DNA of 64,000 bases, from positions 186,001 through 250,000 of the forward strand of contig NZ_JAMXIC010000006.1 in the NCBI RefSeq assembly GCF_027587375.1, in the 5' to 3' direction. Both the position numbers and the translations under genes were made by a program. The notes under the pieces are model-generated. The model did not search any database and was not told where the DNA came from. It saw only the letters and a program-made list of their open reading frames with translations. Numbering within the stretch: position 1 is the first letter of the stretch; every line of letters begins with the position of its first letter. Below are positions 32,905 to 41,268 of the stretch, piece by piece. Source of the stretch: Arthrobacter sp. B2a2-09. GTDB lineage: Bacteria > Actinomycetota > Actinomycetes > Actinomycetales > Micrococcaceae.

Positions 32905-34422
32905 ATGACGTTCACCGCACCAGAAACCACCACCACCCATTACATCCCGAAGGACCTTCCCACCCACATCCAGCACTTCATCAACGGCCGGTTCGTTGAC
33001 TCCGTTGGCGGGAAGACCTTCGACGTCCTGGACCCGGTATCCAACGGCAACTACGCCACCGCCGCGGCCGGGCAGAAGGAAGACATCGACCTCGCTGTTG
33101 CCGCCGCCCGCGAAGCCTTCGTGAACGGTCCCTGGCCGAAGATGAAGCCGCGCGAACGTGCCCGCGTCCTGAACAGGATCGCCGACGCCGTCGAAGCCCA
33201 GGAGGAGCGCCTCGCCGAACTCGAGACCTTCGACACCGGCCTGCCGATCACCCAGGCCAAGGGCCAGGCGTTGCGTGCGGCGGAGAACTTCCGCTTCTTC
33301 GCGGACCTGATCGTGGCCCAGTTCGACGACGCCATGAAGGTCCCCGGCTCACAGATCAACTACGTGAACCGCAAGCCGATCGGCGTCGCGGGCCTGATCA
33401 CCCCGTGGAACACCCCGTTCATGCTCGAGTCCTGGAAGCTCGCCCCGGCCCTGGCCACCGGCAACACCGTGGTCCTGAAGCCGGCCGAATTCACCCCGCT
33501 CTCGGCCTCGCTCTGGGCACAGATCTTCAAGGACGCAGGCCTGCCCGACGGCGTGTTCAACCTGGTCAACGGCCTCGGCGAGGAAGCCGGCGACGCCCTC
33601 GTGAAGCACCCGGACGTGCCGCTGATCTCCTTCACCGGTGAGACCACCACGGGGCAGACAATCTTCCGCAACGCCGCAGCAAACCTCAAGGGCCTGTCCA
33701 TGGAGCTCGGCGGCAAATCCCCGTGCGTCGTGTTCGCCGACGCCGACCTGGACGCCGCGATCGACTCGGCCCTGTTCGGCGTTTTCTCCCTTAACGGGGA
33801 ACGCTGCACGGCCGGCTCCCGCATCCTCGTGGAACGCGCCATCTATGACGAGTTCTGCGAAAAGTACGCCGCCCGCGCGAAGAACATCGTCGTCGGCGAC
33901 CCGCACGACCCCAAAACCCAGGTCGGCGCCCTCGTCCACCCCGAGCACTACCAAAAAGTGGCCTCGTACGTGGAGATCGGCAAGTCCGAAGGCCGGCTGC
34001 TCGCCGGCGGGGGACGCCCGGAACACCTGCCCGAAGGCAACTACATCGCGCCGACGGTGTTCGCCGACGTCGCGCCCGACGCGCGGATCTTCCAAGAGGA
34101 GATCTTCGGACCGGTCGTCGCGATCACCCCGTTCGAGAACGACGACGAAGCGCTCGCCCTGGCGAACAACACGAAATACGGCCTGGCGGCCTACATCTGG
34201 ACCCAGAACCTGACCCGGGCCCACAACTTCGCGCAGAACGTCGAGGCCGGCATGGTGTGGCTCAACAGCCACAACGTCCGGGACCTGCGCACCCCGTTCG
34301 GCGGCGTGAAGGCCTCGGGCCTGGGCCACGAAGGCGGCTACCGCTCCATCGATTTCTACACCGACCAGCAGGCCGTGCACATTACCCTCGGCGCTGTTCA
34401 TACTCCCAAGTTCGGCGCCTAA
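32905..34422 (+). CDS. hpaE: 5-carboxymethyl-2-hydroxymuconate semialdehyde dehydrogenase
   Basis: The 505-residue aldehyde dehydrogenase starts at ATG 32905 behind AAAGGAAGACAAC. It has ITPWNTPFMLESWKLAPALATGNTVVLKPAE, the MELGGKSPCVVF general-base motif and NGERCTAGSR with the catalytic Cys. The C-terminus, ending SIDFYTDQQAVHI, is typical of HpaE. It stands directly upstream of the ring-cleavage dioxygenase, and oxidises the semialdehyde ring-cleavage product. The pathway name rests on context plus overall similarity. Confidence 0.9.
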   Translation: MTFTAPETTTTHYIPKDLPTHIQHFINGRFVDSVGGKTFDVLDPVSNGNYATAAAGQKEDIDLAVAAAREAFVNGPWPKMKPRERARVLNRIADAVEAQEERLAELETFDTGLPITQAKGQALRAAENFRFFADLIVAQFDDAMKVPGSQINYVNRKPIGVAGLITPWNTPFMLESWKLAPALATGNTVVLKPAEFTPLSASLWAQIFKDAGLPDGVFNLVNGLGEEAGDALVKHPDVPLISFTGETTTGQTIFRNAAANLKGLSMELGGKSPCVVFADADLDAAIDSALFGVFSLNGERCTAGSRILVERAIYDEFCEKYAARAKNIVVGDPHDPKTQVGALVHPEHYQKVASYVEIGKSEGRLLAGGGRPEHLPEGNYIAPTVFADVAPDARIFQEEIFGPVVAITPFENDDEALALANNTKYGLAAYIWTQNLTRAHNFAQNVEAGMVWLNSHNVRDLRTPFGGVKASGLGHEGGYRSIDFYTDQQAVHITLGAVHTPKFGA

Positions 34423-34435
34423 GCGCTTCCCCCTT

Positions 34436-34501
34436 CCCAACTGACTCGCACTTGTTGTCGTTATGAGGCTCCAAAACGACATCTACTGCGAGTCAGTTGG
34501 G
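34436..34501. repeat. 66-bp hairpin repeat, copy 1
   Basis: Perfect 15-bp arms CCCAACTGACTCGCA (34436-34450) and its complement (34487-34501) enclose a second inner stem (TGTCGTT/AACGACA) and an ATGAGGC-containing loop. The same element occurs in opposite orientation at 37906-37971. It lies between the hpaE- and hpaD-type genes, so it is not a simple operon-end terminator but may weaken readthrough. Confidence 0.85.
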
Positions 34502-34572
34502 TGGCCGACGGCACGCAAGGCGAGCCACCGCCGTCGAACACCACAGACCCCTTTCAAAGAAGAGAGAACCCC

Positions 34573-35679
34573 ATGAACCCTCAAATTGCACAGACCAACT
34601 TCGTCCCCACCCCCACCGTCCCGGCACCGGATATCGTCCGCTGCGCCTACCTCGAACTCGTGGTCACCGACCTCGCCAAATCCCGCGAGTTCTACGTGGA
34701 CCTCCTGGGCCTGCACGTGACCGAGGAAGACGAGAACACCATCTACCTGCGCTCCTTCGAGGAGTTCATCCACCACAACCTCGTGCTCCGCAAGGGACCG
34801 GTCGCCGCCGCGGCAGCGTTCGCGTACCGGGTGAAGTCCCCGGCCGAGGTGGACGCCGCCGAGGCGTACTACCGCGAGTTGGGCTGCCGGGTTGAACGCC
34901 GCAAGGACGGCTTCACCAAGGGCGTCGGCGACTCCGTCCGCGTGGAGGACCCGTTGGGCTTCCCCTACGAGTTCTTCTACGACGTCGAACACGTCGAACG
35001 CCTCACCCAGCGCTACGACCTCTACTCCGCCGGTGAACTGGTCCGCCTGGACCACTTCAACCAGGTCACCCCCGATGTTCCCCGGGGACGGAAGTACCTC
35101 GAGGACCTGGGCTTCCGTGTCTCGGAGGACATCAAGGATTCCGACGGCGTCACTTACGCCGCGTGGATGCACCGCAAGCAGACCGTGCACGACACCGCCC
35201 TGACCGGCGGCAACGGACCCCGCCTGCACCACATCGCCTTCTCGACGCACGAGAAGCACAACATCATCCAGATCTGCGACAAGATGGGCGCCCTGCGCAT
35301 CAGCGACCGGATCGAACGAGGCCCCGGCCGGCACGGCGTGTCCAACGCGTTCTACCTGTACATCCTGGACCCGGACGGGCACCGCATCGAGATCTACACC
35401 CAGGACTACTACACCGGGGACCCGGACAACCCCACGGTCACCTGGGACGTCCACGACAACCAGCGCCGCGACTGGTGGGGCAACCCCGTGGTCCCCTCCT
35501 GGTACACCGAGGCTTCCCTCGTCCTGGACCTGGACGGCAACCCCCAGCCGGTCATCGTCCGTGAGGAAAAGAGCGAAATGGCGGTCACCGTTGGGGCGGA
35601 CGGCTTCTCGTACACCCGCCAGCCCGAGGACGGCCCCGCAGGGGAAAAGAAGGGCTTCAAGGTCGGCTCGCAGCTCTAG
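34573..35679 (+). CDS. hpaD: 3,4-dihydroxyphenylacetate (homoprotocatechuate) 2,3-dioxygenase
   Basis: ATG 34573 behind AAGAAGAGAGAACCCC gives 368 residues, the length of the extradiol enzymes of Brevibacterium fuscum (Fe, HPCD) and Arthrobacter (Mn, MndD). Two vicinal-oxygen-chelate modules are visible. The metal ligands fall at His161 (LDHFNQV), His220 (RLHHIAF) and Glu273 (HRIEIYTQDYYTGD), equal to His155, His214 and Glu267 of HPCD after a 6-residue offset. The second-sphere acid/base His is at His206 (TVHDTAL). It opens the catechol ring next to the hydroxyls. Fe versus Mn cannot be told from sequence. Confidence 0.95.
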   Translation: MNPQIAQTNFVPTPTVPAPDIVRCAYLELVVTDLAKSREFYVDLLGLHVTEEDENTIYLRSFEEFIHHNLVLRKGPVAAAAAFAYRVKSPAEVDAAEAYYRELGCRVERRKDGFTKGVGDSVRVEDPLGFPYEFFYDVEHVERLTQRYDLYSAGELVRLDHFNQVTPDVPRGRKYLEDLGFRVSEDIKDSDGVTYAAWMHRKQTVHDTALTGGNGPRLHHIAFSTHEKHNIIQICDKMGALRISDRIERGPGRHGVSNAFYLYILDPDGHRIEIYTQDYYTGDPDNPTVTWDVHDNQRRDWWGNPVVPSWYTEASLVLDLDGNPQPVIVREEKSEMAVTVGADGFSYTRQPEDGPAGEKKGFKVGSQL

Positions 35680-35732
35680 GCCCGCAGCCCCCAACGTATG
35701 CTGACCGCAGGATGGCCGAACGGAGTGTGGAG

Positions 35733-36518
35733 ATGCTTGACCCGAAGACGATAGAAACCATTGCGGACGAACTACTGGAAGCAGGCCGGAGCCGGACCCC
35801 GGTTCCGCGCCTGACGGCCCGCTACCCGGAGATGACGGTGGAGGATTCCTACGCCGTGCAGCAGTTGTGGCGACGCCGCAACGAGGAAGCCGGGAGGAAG
35901 CTGGTGGGCCGCAAGATCGGGCTGACGTCCAAGGCCATGCAGGACGCCACCGGCATCACCGAACCGGACTATGGCGCGATTTTCGATGACATGGTCCTGG
36001 AAACCGGCTGCTCGGTGCCGTGGGACCAGTACACCCACCCGCGGGTCGAGGTGGAACTCGCGTTCGTGCTCAAGAAGGACCTCTCCGGGCCGGGTTGCAC
36101 GATCTTCGACGTCCTGAACGCCACCGACTACGTGGTTCCGGCCCTTGAGATCCTGGATTCCAGGATCGAGATGGAGGGCCGGACCATCGTGGACACCATC
36201 TCGGACAACGCGGCCATGGGCGCCATGGTGGTGGGCGGGCGACCGGTCCGCCCGGACGCCGTCGACCTCCGCTGGGTCTCGGCGATCCTGTACAAGAACC
36301 AGACCGTGGAGGAGACCGGCGTGGCCGCCGGCGTCCTGGACCACCCGGCCAACGGCGTGCATTGGCTCGCCAACAAGATCGCCCCGCACGGCGACGGGCT
36401 GAAGGCCGGGGAGATCATCCTCGCCGGCTCCTTCACCCGCCCTCTCTGGGTGTACAAAGGCGATACCGTCCACGCCGACTACGGACCCTTGGGAGTTGTC
36501 ACATGCCGGTTCGAGTAG
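35733..36518 (+). CDS. hpaH: 2-oxo-hept-4-ene-1,7-dioate hydratase
   Basis: The ATG at 35733 (behind CGGAG with 7-nt spacing) gives 261 residues and an N-terminus aligned with E. coli HpcG; an ATG at 35712 is in frame but lacks a good site. The conserved pattern YPEMTVEDSYAVQQLWRRR, GRKIGLTSKAMQ, RVEVELAFVLKKDL and DTISDNAAMGAMVVGG defines the MhpD/HpaH hydratase family. It adds water to the decarboxylated ring-cleavage product. It overlaps the aldolase gene by 16 bp. Confidence 0.9.
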   Translation: MLDPKTIETIADELLEAGRSRTPVPRLTARYPEMTVEDSYAVQQLWRRRNEEAGRKLVGRKIGLTSKAMQDATGITEPDYGAIFDDMVLETGCSVPWDQYTHPRVEVELAFVLKKDLSGPGCTIFDVLNATDYVVPALEILDSRIEMEGRTIVDTISDNAAMGAMVVGGRPVRPDAVDLRWVSAILYKNQTVEETGVAAGVLDHPANGVHWLANKIAPHGDGLKAGEIILAGSFTRPLWVYKGDTVHADYGPLGVVTCRFE

Positions 36519-37315
36519 AACCAGACCGTACGTTCCGTCAAGCCCTGGCCGCCGCGGACCGGCCCCTCGCCGGGATGTGGGTGTGCTCCGGCAGCCCGCT
36601 CGTCGCCGAACTGTGCGCCGGGGCCGGGCTGGACTGGCTCCTGATTGATGCCGAACACAGCCCCAACGGACTCGAATCCATCCTCGCCCAGCTCCAGGCC
36701 GTCCGCGGCTACCCCGTCCAGGCCGTCGTCCGACCGCCGGTCAACGACACCGTGCTCCTCAAGCAATACCTGGACCTGGGCGTGCAGGACCTGCTCATCC
36801 CCATGGTCAACTCCGCCGCGGAAGCCAAGGCCGCCGTCGCCGCCGTGCGCTACCCGCCGCACGGCGTCCGGGGCGTCGGCTCGGCCCTGGCCCGCGCCTC
36901 ACGCTGGAACCGCATCCCGGACTACCTCGCCCGCGCCGCCGAGACCATCAGCGTCACGGTCCAGATCGAAACCGAGGCCGCCGTCGCCGCGGTCGAGGAG
37001 ATCCTGGCGGTGGACGGTGTCGACGCCATCTTCCTCGGGCCCTCCGACCTCGCGGCGTCCATGGGCCTGCTGGGACAGCAGGAACACCCCAAGGTGCGCG
37101 CCGCCGTCGAGCACTGCCTCACCGCGGCACAAACCGCGGGCAAACCGGCAGGCGTGAACGCCTTCAATGAGGACACGGCCCGGTCGTACATGGACGCGGG
37201 TGCCTCGTTCGTGCTGGTCGGCGCCGACGTCGCGCTGCTCGCGCGCGGCACGGAAGCCCTCGCGGACAAGTTCATCCCAAGAGCCCCCGACGGCGGAGCG
37301 CCCCCGAGCTACTGA
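36503..37315 (+). CDS. hpaI: 4-hydroxy-2-oxoheptanedioate aldolase (HpcH/HpaI family)
   Basis: ATG 36503 behind TTGGGAGTTGTCAC gives 270 residues. The class II HpcH/HpaI signature is present: LDWLLIDAEHSPNG (metal/base region), VQDLLIPMVNSAAEA, RGVGSALARASRWNRI, and VQIETEAAVAAVEEI with GVDAIFLGPSDLAASMG. It splits the hydrated product to pyruvate and succinic semialdehyde, completing the pathway. It starts inside the end of the hydratase gene, so the two are translationally coupled. Confidence 0.92.
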   Translation: MPVRVEPDRTFRQALAAADRPLAGMWVCSGSPLVAELCAGAGLDWLLIDAEHSPNGLESILAQLQAVRGYPVQAVVRPPVNDTVLLKQYLDLGVQDLLIPMVNSAAEAKAAVAAVRYPPHGVRGVGSALARASRWNRIPDYLARAAETISVTVQIETEAAVAAVEEILAVDGVDAIFLGPSDLAASMGLLGQQEHPKVRAAVEHCLTAAQTAGKPAGVNAFNEDTARSYMDAGASFVLVGADVALLARGTEALADKFIPRAPDGGAPPSY

Positions 37316-37465
37316 ACATTTCTCATTCACTAACCAGCCGCCCACGATGTTGCAAGTAGGTAGTCGGCACTCTTCCGGAGGTCCTTGGACGGAGCTACAT
37401 TGGATATCCCGGGGCCGCCGGGGGCGGTCGAGAAGGGGACCGTCCACAATTCAACGGAGCATGTC

Positions 37466-37900
37466 GTGGTCACGCAACCAGATCTCAATCCTCAACAAGC
37501 TGCAGCCACTGCCCAACCGCCGGCTGCAAGGCGTTCGGGCCCCGTGGAGTACGATCTTCGGGCGGTTTACGTCCCGCAGTCCGGGCTGTTCCTAGATGAT
37601 GAGGGGCGCGAATTCTTCGTGACTGCCGTGGAATTCTGGGAGCACGCGACGGTAGTCAGTCTGTGCTGGAAACGCAGGCCCATGGCGGGGCAGGGAAGTC
37701 CGCCCCTGGTTGCCGCGGATGAGCACGACCGTGTGCTGGGCGTGAAGCGCATCTGGACCGTTGGTGCGCGGTCGATCCAACATTTTGAACCGATTCCAAC
37801 GTCGGCCCGCACATTGACGGTGCTCATCGCAAGGAGAACAGGACCCCAGGAACTGTTTAGCTGCAGGACGCCCCCGGCAAAGAAAGAGCCAATGATGTGA
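37466..37900 (+). CDS. Hypothetical protein
   Basis: A GTG at 37466 behind CGGAGCATGTC gives 144 residues; the open frame begins at a TTG at 37385. It has a Gln/Pro/Ala-rich N-terminus, then a folded-looking core (YDLRAVYVPQSGLFLDDEGREFFVTAVEFWEHATVVSLCWKRRP) and IWTVGARSIQHFEPIPTSARTLTVLIAR, suggesting a beta-rich domain. No family is recognised. It ends just before the second hairpin repeat, which also serves the convergent gene at 38004. Confidence 0.6.
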   Translation: MVTQPDLNPQQAAATAQPPAARRSGPVEYDLRAVYVPQSGLFLDDEGREFFVTAVEFWEHATVVSLCWKRRPMAGQGSPPLVAADEHDRVLGVKRIWTVGARSIQHFEPIPTSARTLTVLIARRTGPQELFSCRTPPAKKEPMM

Positions 37901-37905
37901 GGACT

Positions 37906-37971
37906 CCCATCTGACTCGCAGTTGTTGTCGTTTTGACGCCTCATAACGACAACAACTGTCAGTCAGTTGGG
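37906..37971. repeat. 66-bp hairpin repeat, copy 2 (inverted)
   Basis: Arms of 27 bp (37906-37932 and 37945-37971) pair with three mismatches; the inner part is GTTGTTGTCGTT/AACGACAACAAC and the loop holds GCCTCAT. It is the reverse-complement orientation of the copy at 34436-34501, with the same length and loop. It lies between convergent genes. Confidence 0.85.
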
Positions 37972-38003
37972 TTGGAGGCGCCGTCTGGGCTGGCCCGCGG
38001 AAG

Positions 38004-38534
38004 CTAGGCGGAGCGCGCGGTGCCTCGTGTTGACCTGCGGATATGGTCGGGCGTGAGGCCGGTCAACGAGGCAAGCTCAAGGTCATCGCAGGCTTGGGTG
38101 CGGTGTGCCATCACGATCAACGCCTCCCGCTGTTCGGTGATCTGGTCGCGGTGCCTTTCAGCTGCCCTGAGTTCCTCGCTTTTCGCCCTGAGGGAATCCA
38201 CATGGGCGCCGCGCGGAAGCCCGCTCGGATGGAGGTCGTCATGAGCCAAACCAATGGTCCGGATGGCACGAATGTTTTCTCCGGTTACTGCGGAGACCGT
38301 GGCCAGGGGGAGTGCGTCTTCCAGTGCCTGGGCGATCAGTTCGTTCCGGGCAGCGGTCAATGTTCGGATGGCACTCGAAGCATGGGACAAGAGCTGCCTA
38401 TGAGCGGCGAAGGCGCGGATGAGCTTGGCATGCTCTCCCTTGGCCGCAGCTAGGGGCTGTGCTTGAGACTTCGCCCGGTAGCTGTACCTGCCGGTGGCCG
38501 ACCGACCGCGAATGGACCCGGATTGGGCTGGCAT
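38004..38534 (-). CDS. Hypothetical helical protein, possible DNA-binding C-terminus
   Basis: The 176-residue protein starts at ATG 38534, behind AAAGGGGTCCA. It has a basic N-terminus (GSIRGRSATGRYSYRAKS) and two similar helical halves, each ending in a helix-turn-helix-like segment (LPLATVSAVTGENIRAIRTI and LELASLTGLTPDHIRRSTRG). This looks like an internal duplication of a small HTH-bearing helical module. Function unknown. Confidence 0.65.
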   Translation of the reverse strand: MPAQSGSIRGRSATGRYSYRAKSQAQPLAAAKGEHAKLIRAFAAHRQLLSHASSAIRTLTAARNELIAQALEDALPLATVSAVTGENIRAIRTIGLAHDDLHPSGLPRGAHVDSLRAKSEELRAAERHRDQITEQREALIVMAHRTQACDDLELASLTGLTPDHIRRSTRGTARSA

Positions 38535-38580
38535 TGGACCCCTTTCGGACTCTTCGCGAACGTTTGAGCTATGAATCTAG

Positions 38581-38616
38581 GCGGTATTCACGGCATTGCG
38601 GAAATACCAATACCGC
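38581..38616. promoter_or_regulatory. 8-bp inverted repeat in divergent gap
   Basis: GCGGTATT (38581-38588) and AATACCGC (38609-38616) are perfect inverted copies with a 20-bp spacer. They lie in the 282-bp AT-richer gap between the leftward hypothetical gene and the rightward aminotransferase. The rest of the gap shows nothing definite. Confidence 0.35.
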
Positions 38617-38816
38617 GTGAACCCATAAGCAAAGTGCATAGAAGAAGTTTGAATTGTCCCTAAGCCACCACAGATACCCCATATCCAGCTGACGGTCATA
38701 AGGGTCTCTTATTGATCCACGCACATTAGGTCTTATCCACGGCGCCCGGCAGTGCCTAGTCTCGAAATTGGGGATTCGACACCCGAATCCTGAGTTTCAC
38801 GATTCTGGAGAAGACA

Positions 38817-40025
38817 ATGTCCCAGTACCTGCCGGCGTCGAGGGTCACCCGCATCAAGTCCTCAGCGAGCGTTGCGGCCGCCGCCCGCGTCCGCGAACTA
38901 CGAGCCGAAGGCATCCCGATCATCGACCTGACCGTCGGCGAGCCGGACTTCGACACCCCTGACCACATCAAGGCGGCCGCTATCGAAGCGATCAACGCCG
39001 GCGAGACCAAATACACCTCGGTGACTGGGACCCCCGAGCTGCAGACCGCCATCCTCCGCCGGATTGAAAGCCACACCGGCGTGCACTACGAGGCGAACCA
39101 GTTGACTATCGGCGGCGGTGCCAAGCAAGTTCTCTACGTTGCGCTCATGGCATCGCTCAACGAGGGCGACGAGGTCATCGTCCCGGCACCGTACTGGGTG
39201 TCCTACCCGGACATGGTCCTCGCCAATGACGGCACGCCCGTGATCGTCGCTTGCGGAGAAGACACCGGCTTCAAGCTCACGCCGGCCGCCCTGCGCGAAG
39301 CCATCACGCCCAAGACAAAGTGGCTCATCCTCAATGCTCCGTCCAACCCGACGGGAGCCGTCTACTCACGCCAAGAACTGCAGGCGCTGGGCGCAGTCCT
39401 TGAGGAATTCCCGCACGTCTACATCCTCACCGACGAAATCTACGACGAGATCCACTTCGGTGACGGCCGGGTGACCAGCCTCGTCACCGCGGTTCCGTCC
39501 CTGGTTGACCGCATCCTGCTGGTCAACGGTGTCTCCAAGGCCTATGCAATGACCGGTTGGCGCCTTGGCTACGGCGTAGGCCCGGCGCCCTTGATCGCGG
39601 CCATGAACAAGCTGCAGTCGCAGACGTCCTCCTGCCCGTCGTCGGTCAGCCAGGCAGCCGCGGCAGCTGCGCTGAACGGCGACCAGTCGTTCGTCCGGGA
39701 CAGCGTGGAGGTGTACCGCAAGCGCCGGGACGTCGCCGTCGAAGGCCTTAACGCCATTGACGGGCTTTCGGTCGCCCCGGCCGAGGGTGCTTTCTACGCT
39801 TACGTGAACTGCAGTGGCGTCATCGGCAAGACCGCTCCGGACGGCACGGTCATCGAAAACGACCAGGACTTCACGCTGTACCTCCTCAACAGGGCCGCGG
39901 TCGCTGTCATCCAAGGTTCGGCCTACGGCCTTGGCCCCTACTTCCGGATCTCCTTCGCCACATCGCTGGAGACCATCAACGCCGGCGTGGACTCGATCCG
40001 CAAGGCAGTCAGCGCCCTCAACTAA
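38817..40025 (+). CDS. Class I/II PLP-dependent aminotransferase (aspartate aminotransferase type)
   Basis: The 402-residue enzyme starts at ATG 38817 behind CTGGAGAAGACA. PLP-binding elements are YTSVTGTPELQ, the NAPSNPTGAVY segment, DEIYDE and the Schiff-base Lys in NGVSKAYAMTGWRLGYG; the carboxylate-binding Arg is in YFRISFA. It belongs to the aspartate aminotransferase I-gamma type. An RraA-type aldolase gene follows 44 bp later, so it may form the 2-oxo acid that the aldolase cleaves. The amino acid is not determinable here. Confidence 0.9.
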   Translation: MSQYLPASRVTRIKSSASVAAAARVRELRAEGIPIIDLTVGEPDFDTPDHIKAAAIEAINAGETKYTSVTGTPELQTAILRRIESHTGVHYEANQLTIGGGAKQVLYVALMASLNEGDEVIVPAPYWVSYPDMVLANDGTPVIVACGEDTGFKLTPAALREAITPKTKWLILNAPSNPTGAVYSRQELQALGAVLEEFPHVYILTDEIYDEIHFGDGRVTSLVTAVPSLVDRILLVNGVSKAYAMTGWRLGYGVGPAPLIAAMNKLQSQTSSCPSSVSQAAAAAALNGDQSFVRDSVEVYRKRRDVAVEGLNAIDGLSVAPAEGAFYAYVNCSGVIGKTAPDGTVIENDQDFTLYLLNRAAVAVIQGSAYGLGPYFRISFATSLETINAGVDSIRKAVSALN

Positions 40026-40069
40026 GCCCACGGGCACCCCAGAAGCCAGCCAAGAGAAAGATTCAGGAA

Positions 40070-40744
40070 ATGATCCACGTTAAGACCAAATTCCAGAGGC
40101 CGGACGCCGACGTCGTCAGCCGCCTCGCGGCGTTCTCCTCCGCGACCATCCACGAAGCACAGGGCCGCAAAGGCGCCTTGAGCTCGAAGATCAAGCCGAT
40201 CGACCGCTCCATGTCCTTCTGCGGCCCGGCCGTGACCGTGGCCTGCGCCCCGCAGGACAACCTCATGCTGCAGGTCGCCATCCACTACGCTCAGGCCGGC
40301 GACGTCGTCTTGGTCGGTGCTCAGGAATTTTCCGACGCCGGAACCTTCGGCGACGTTTTGGGCAATGCCATGAAGGCCAAGGGGATCGCGGCCATGGTGA
40401 CGGATTCGGGCGTGCGGGATACCCAGGACCTCATCGAACTGGGCCTCCCGGTGTTCTCGGGCAGCGTCTGCATCAAGGGCACGGTCAAGGAAACCCTGGG
40501 GCCGATCAACCACCCGCTCGTCTTCGGCGATGAGATCATCTACCCCGGCGACATCCTCCGCGGTGACGCTGACGGCGTCGTGGTAGTGCGCCGTGAGGAA
40601 GCCGAGGAGGTCATTGCGCTCTCCCAGGCCAGGGACGACGCCGAACGCGAGCTCATCAAGGCCTACCACGCCGGAGGCACCACCATCGAGTTGTGCGGGC
40701 TGACGGAAAAGCTGAAGGCCAAGGGGCTTCTGGTCGAAGACTGA
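40070..40744 (+). CDS. RraA-family aldolase (4-carboxy-4-hydroxy-2-oxoadipate aldolase/oxaloacetate decarboxylase type)
   Basis: The 224-residue protein has the RraA-like fold pattern STIHEAQGRKGAL-like start (here SATIHEAQGRKGALSSK), a GDVVLVG strand, and the active-site motif MVTDSGVRDTQDL (Arg-Asp for oxalate/pyruvate binding), with YPGDILRGDADGVVVV. The length fits LigK/GalC/HMG aldolases. These split 4-hydroxy-2-oxo acids to pyruvate or decarboxylate oxaloacetate. It is probably co-transcribed with the upstream aminotransferase and followed by a terminator. Confidence 0.87.
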   Translation: MIHVKTKFQRPDADVVSRLAAFSSATIHEAQGRKGALSSKIKPIDRSMSFCGPAVTVACAPQDNLMLQVAIHYAQAGDVVLVGAQEFSDAGTFGDVLGNAMKAKGIAAMVTDSGVRDTQDLIELGLPVFSGSVCIKGTVKETLGPINHPLVFGDEIIYPGDILRGDADGVVVVRREEAEEVIALSQARDDAERELIKAYHAGGTTIELCGLTEKLKAKGLLVED

Positions 40745-40756
40745 TTGCGTTGCCGG

Positions 40757-40788
40757 GGCCGGTCACCGAATCTGGTGGCCGGCCTTTT
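40757..40788 (+). terminator. Rho-independent terminator after RraA gene
   Basis: GGCCGGTCACC (40757-40767) pairs with GGTGGCCGGCC (40774-40784), with one G-U pair, around GAATCT, followed by TTTT. Confidence 0.85.
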
Positions 40789-40812
40789 GCGCGCCCGTTT
40801 CCGGGCACGAAG

Positions 40813-40841
40813 AAGGCGCCTTGCCGGGGGCAGGGCGCCTT
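40813..40841 (-). terminator. Hairpin terminator of small minus-strand gene
   Basis: AAGGCGCC (40813-40820) and GGCGCCTT (40834-40841) form a hairpin. On the minus strand it is followed by CTTCTTCG, giving a short U-rich tail 71 bp beyond the stop of the small gene at 40912. Confidence 0.55.
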
Positions 40842-40911
40842 GGGTGGTGCGGCGGGGTTGAGGGAAGCCGACGACGGCGGGTGGCCAGTCCAGCGGCCTG
40901 GCCACGCCGAG

Positions 40912-41133
40912 TCAGTCCAGTCCGGGGTGTCCTGGCCGGGCGTCGACCAGAAACCATTCGATGCTGTGTCCAGCGTGGGGCGGCATGAGGCTTCCTTCGA
41001 AGACGAAGAGAGGTTCGCCCACGCCGCCCAAAGGACGCCAGAAACCGTTCCTTGGGCAGTGGAATCCGGTCCGTGCGCTGAGCGTTCCGAGGGTTGGATT
41101 CGAAACCCATCTGGTCTGGCTGATCTTTTTCAC
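40912..41133 (-). CDS. Small hypothetical protein with CPxxGxW motif
   Basis: A GTG start at 41133 behind AAAGGAACCAGCA gives 73 residues. The core RTGFHCPRNGFWRPLG and the later EGSLMPPHAGHSIEWFLV match a pattern seen in small uncharacterised bacterial proteins that have a T-G-x-x-C-P-x-x-G-x-W start and an MP...W end. Only one Cys is present, so a metal ribbon is unlikely. The strong ribosome binding site and downstream hairpin support a real gene. Function unknown. Confidence 0.6.
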   Translation of the reverse strand: MKKISQTRWVSNPTLGTLSARTGFHCPRNGFWRPLGGVGEPLFVFEGSLMPPHAGHSIEWFLVDARPGHPGLD

Positions 41134-41268
41134 TGCTGGTTCCTTTAGTCTGGTTCGCGGAATCCGTGAACCGCTTTCGAATTAATTGCTAATTCGATAG
41201 TAGGAAATAAATACGCCCGTGAATAAGACCAAAGATGTCTGTCCGGATAAGGCAATGTTATGGATGGA

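Noticed and set aside
33349..34482. 377-codon minus-strand frame opposite hpaE
   Set aside because: Antisense to a catalytically complete aldehyde dehydrogenase; no motifs.
34436..37971. The two 66-bp hairpins considered as a CRISPR-like array
   Set aside because: Only two copies, 3.4 kb apart, in opposite orientation, with no regular spacers or cas genes.
40693..41148. 151-codon plus-strand frame over the small minus-strand gene
   Set aside because: Overlaps the end of the RraA gene and its terminator; the minus frame has a better start, a motif and a downstream hairpin.
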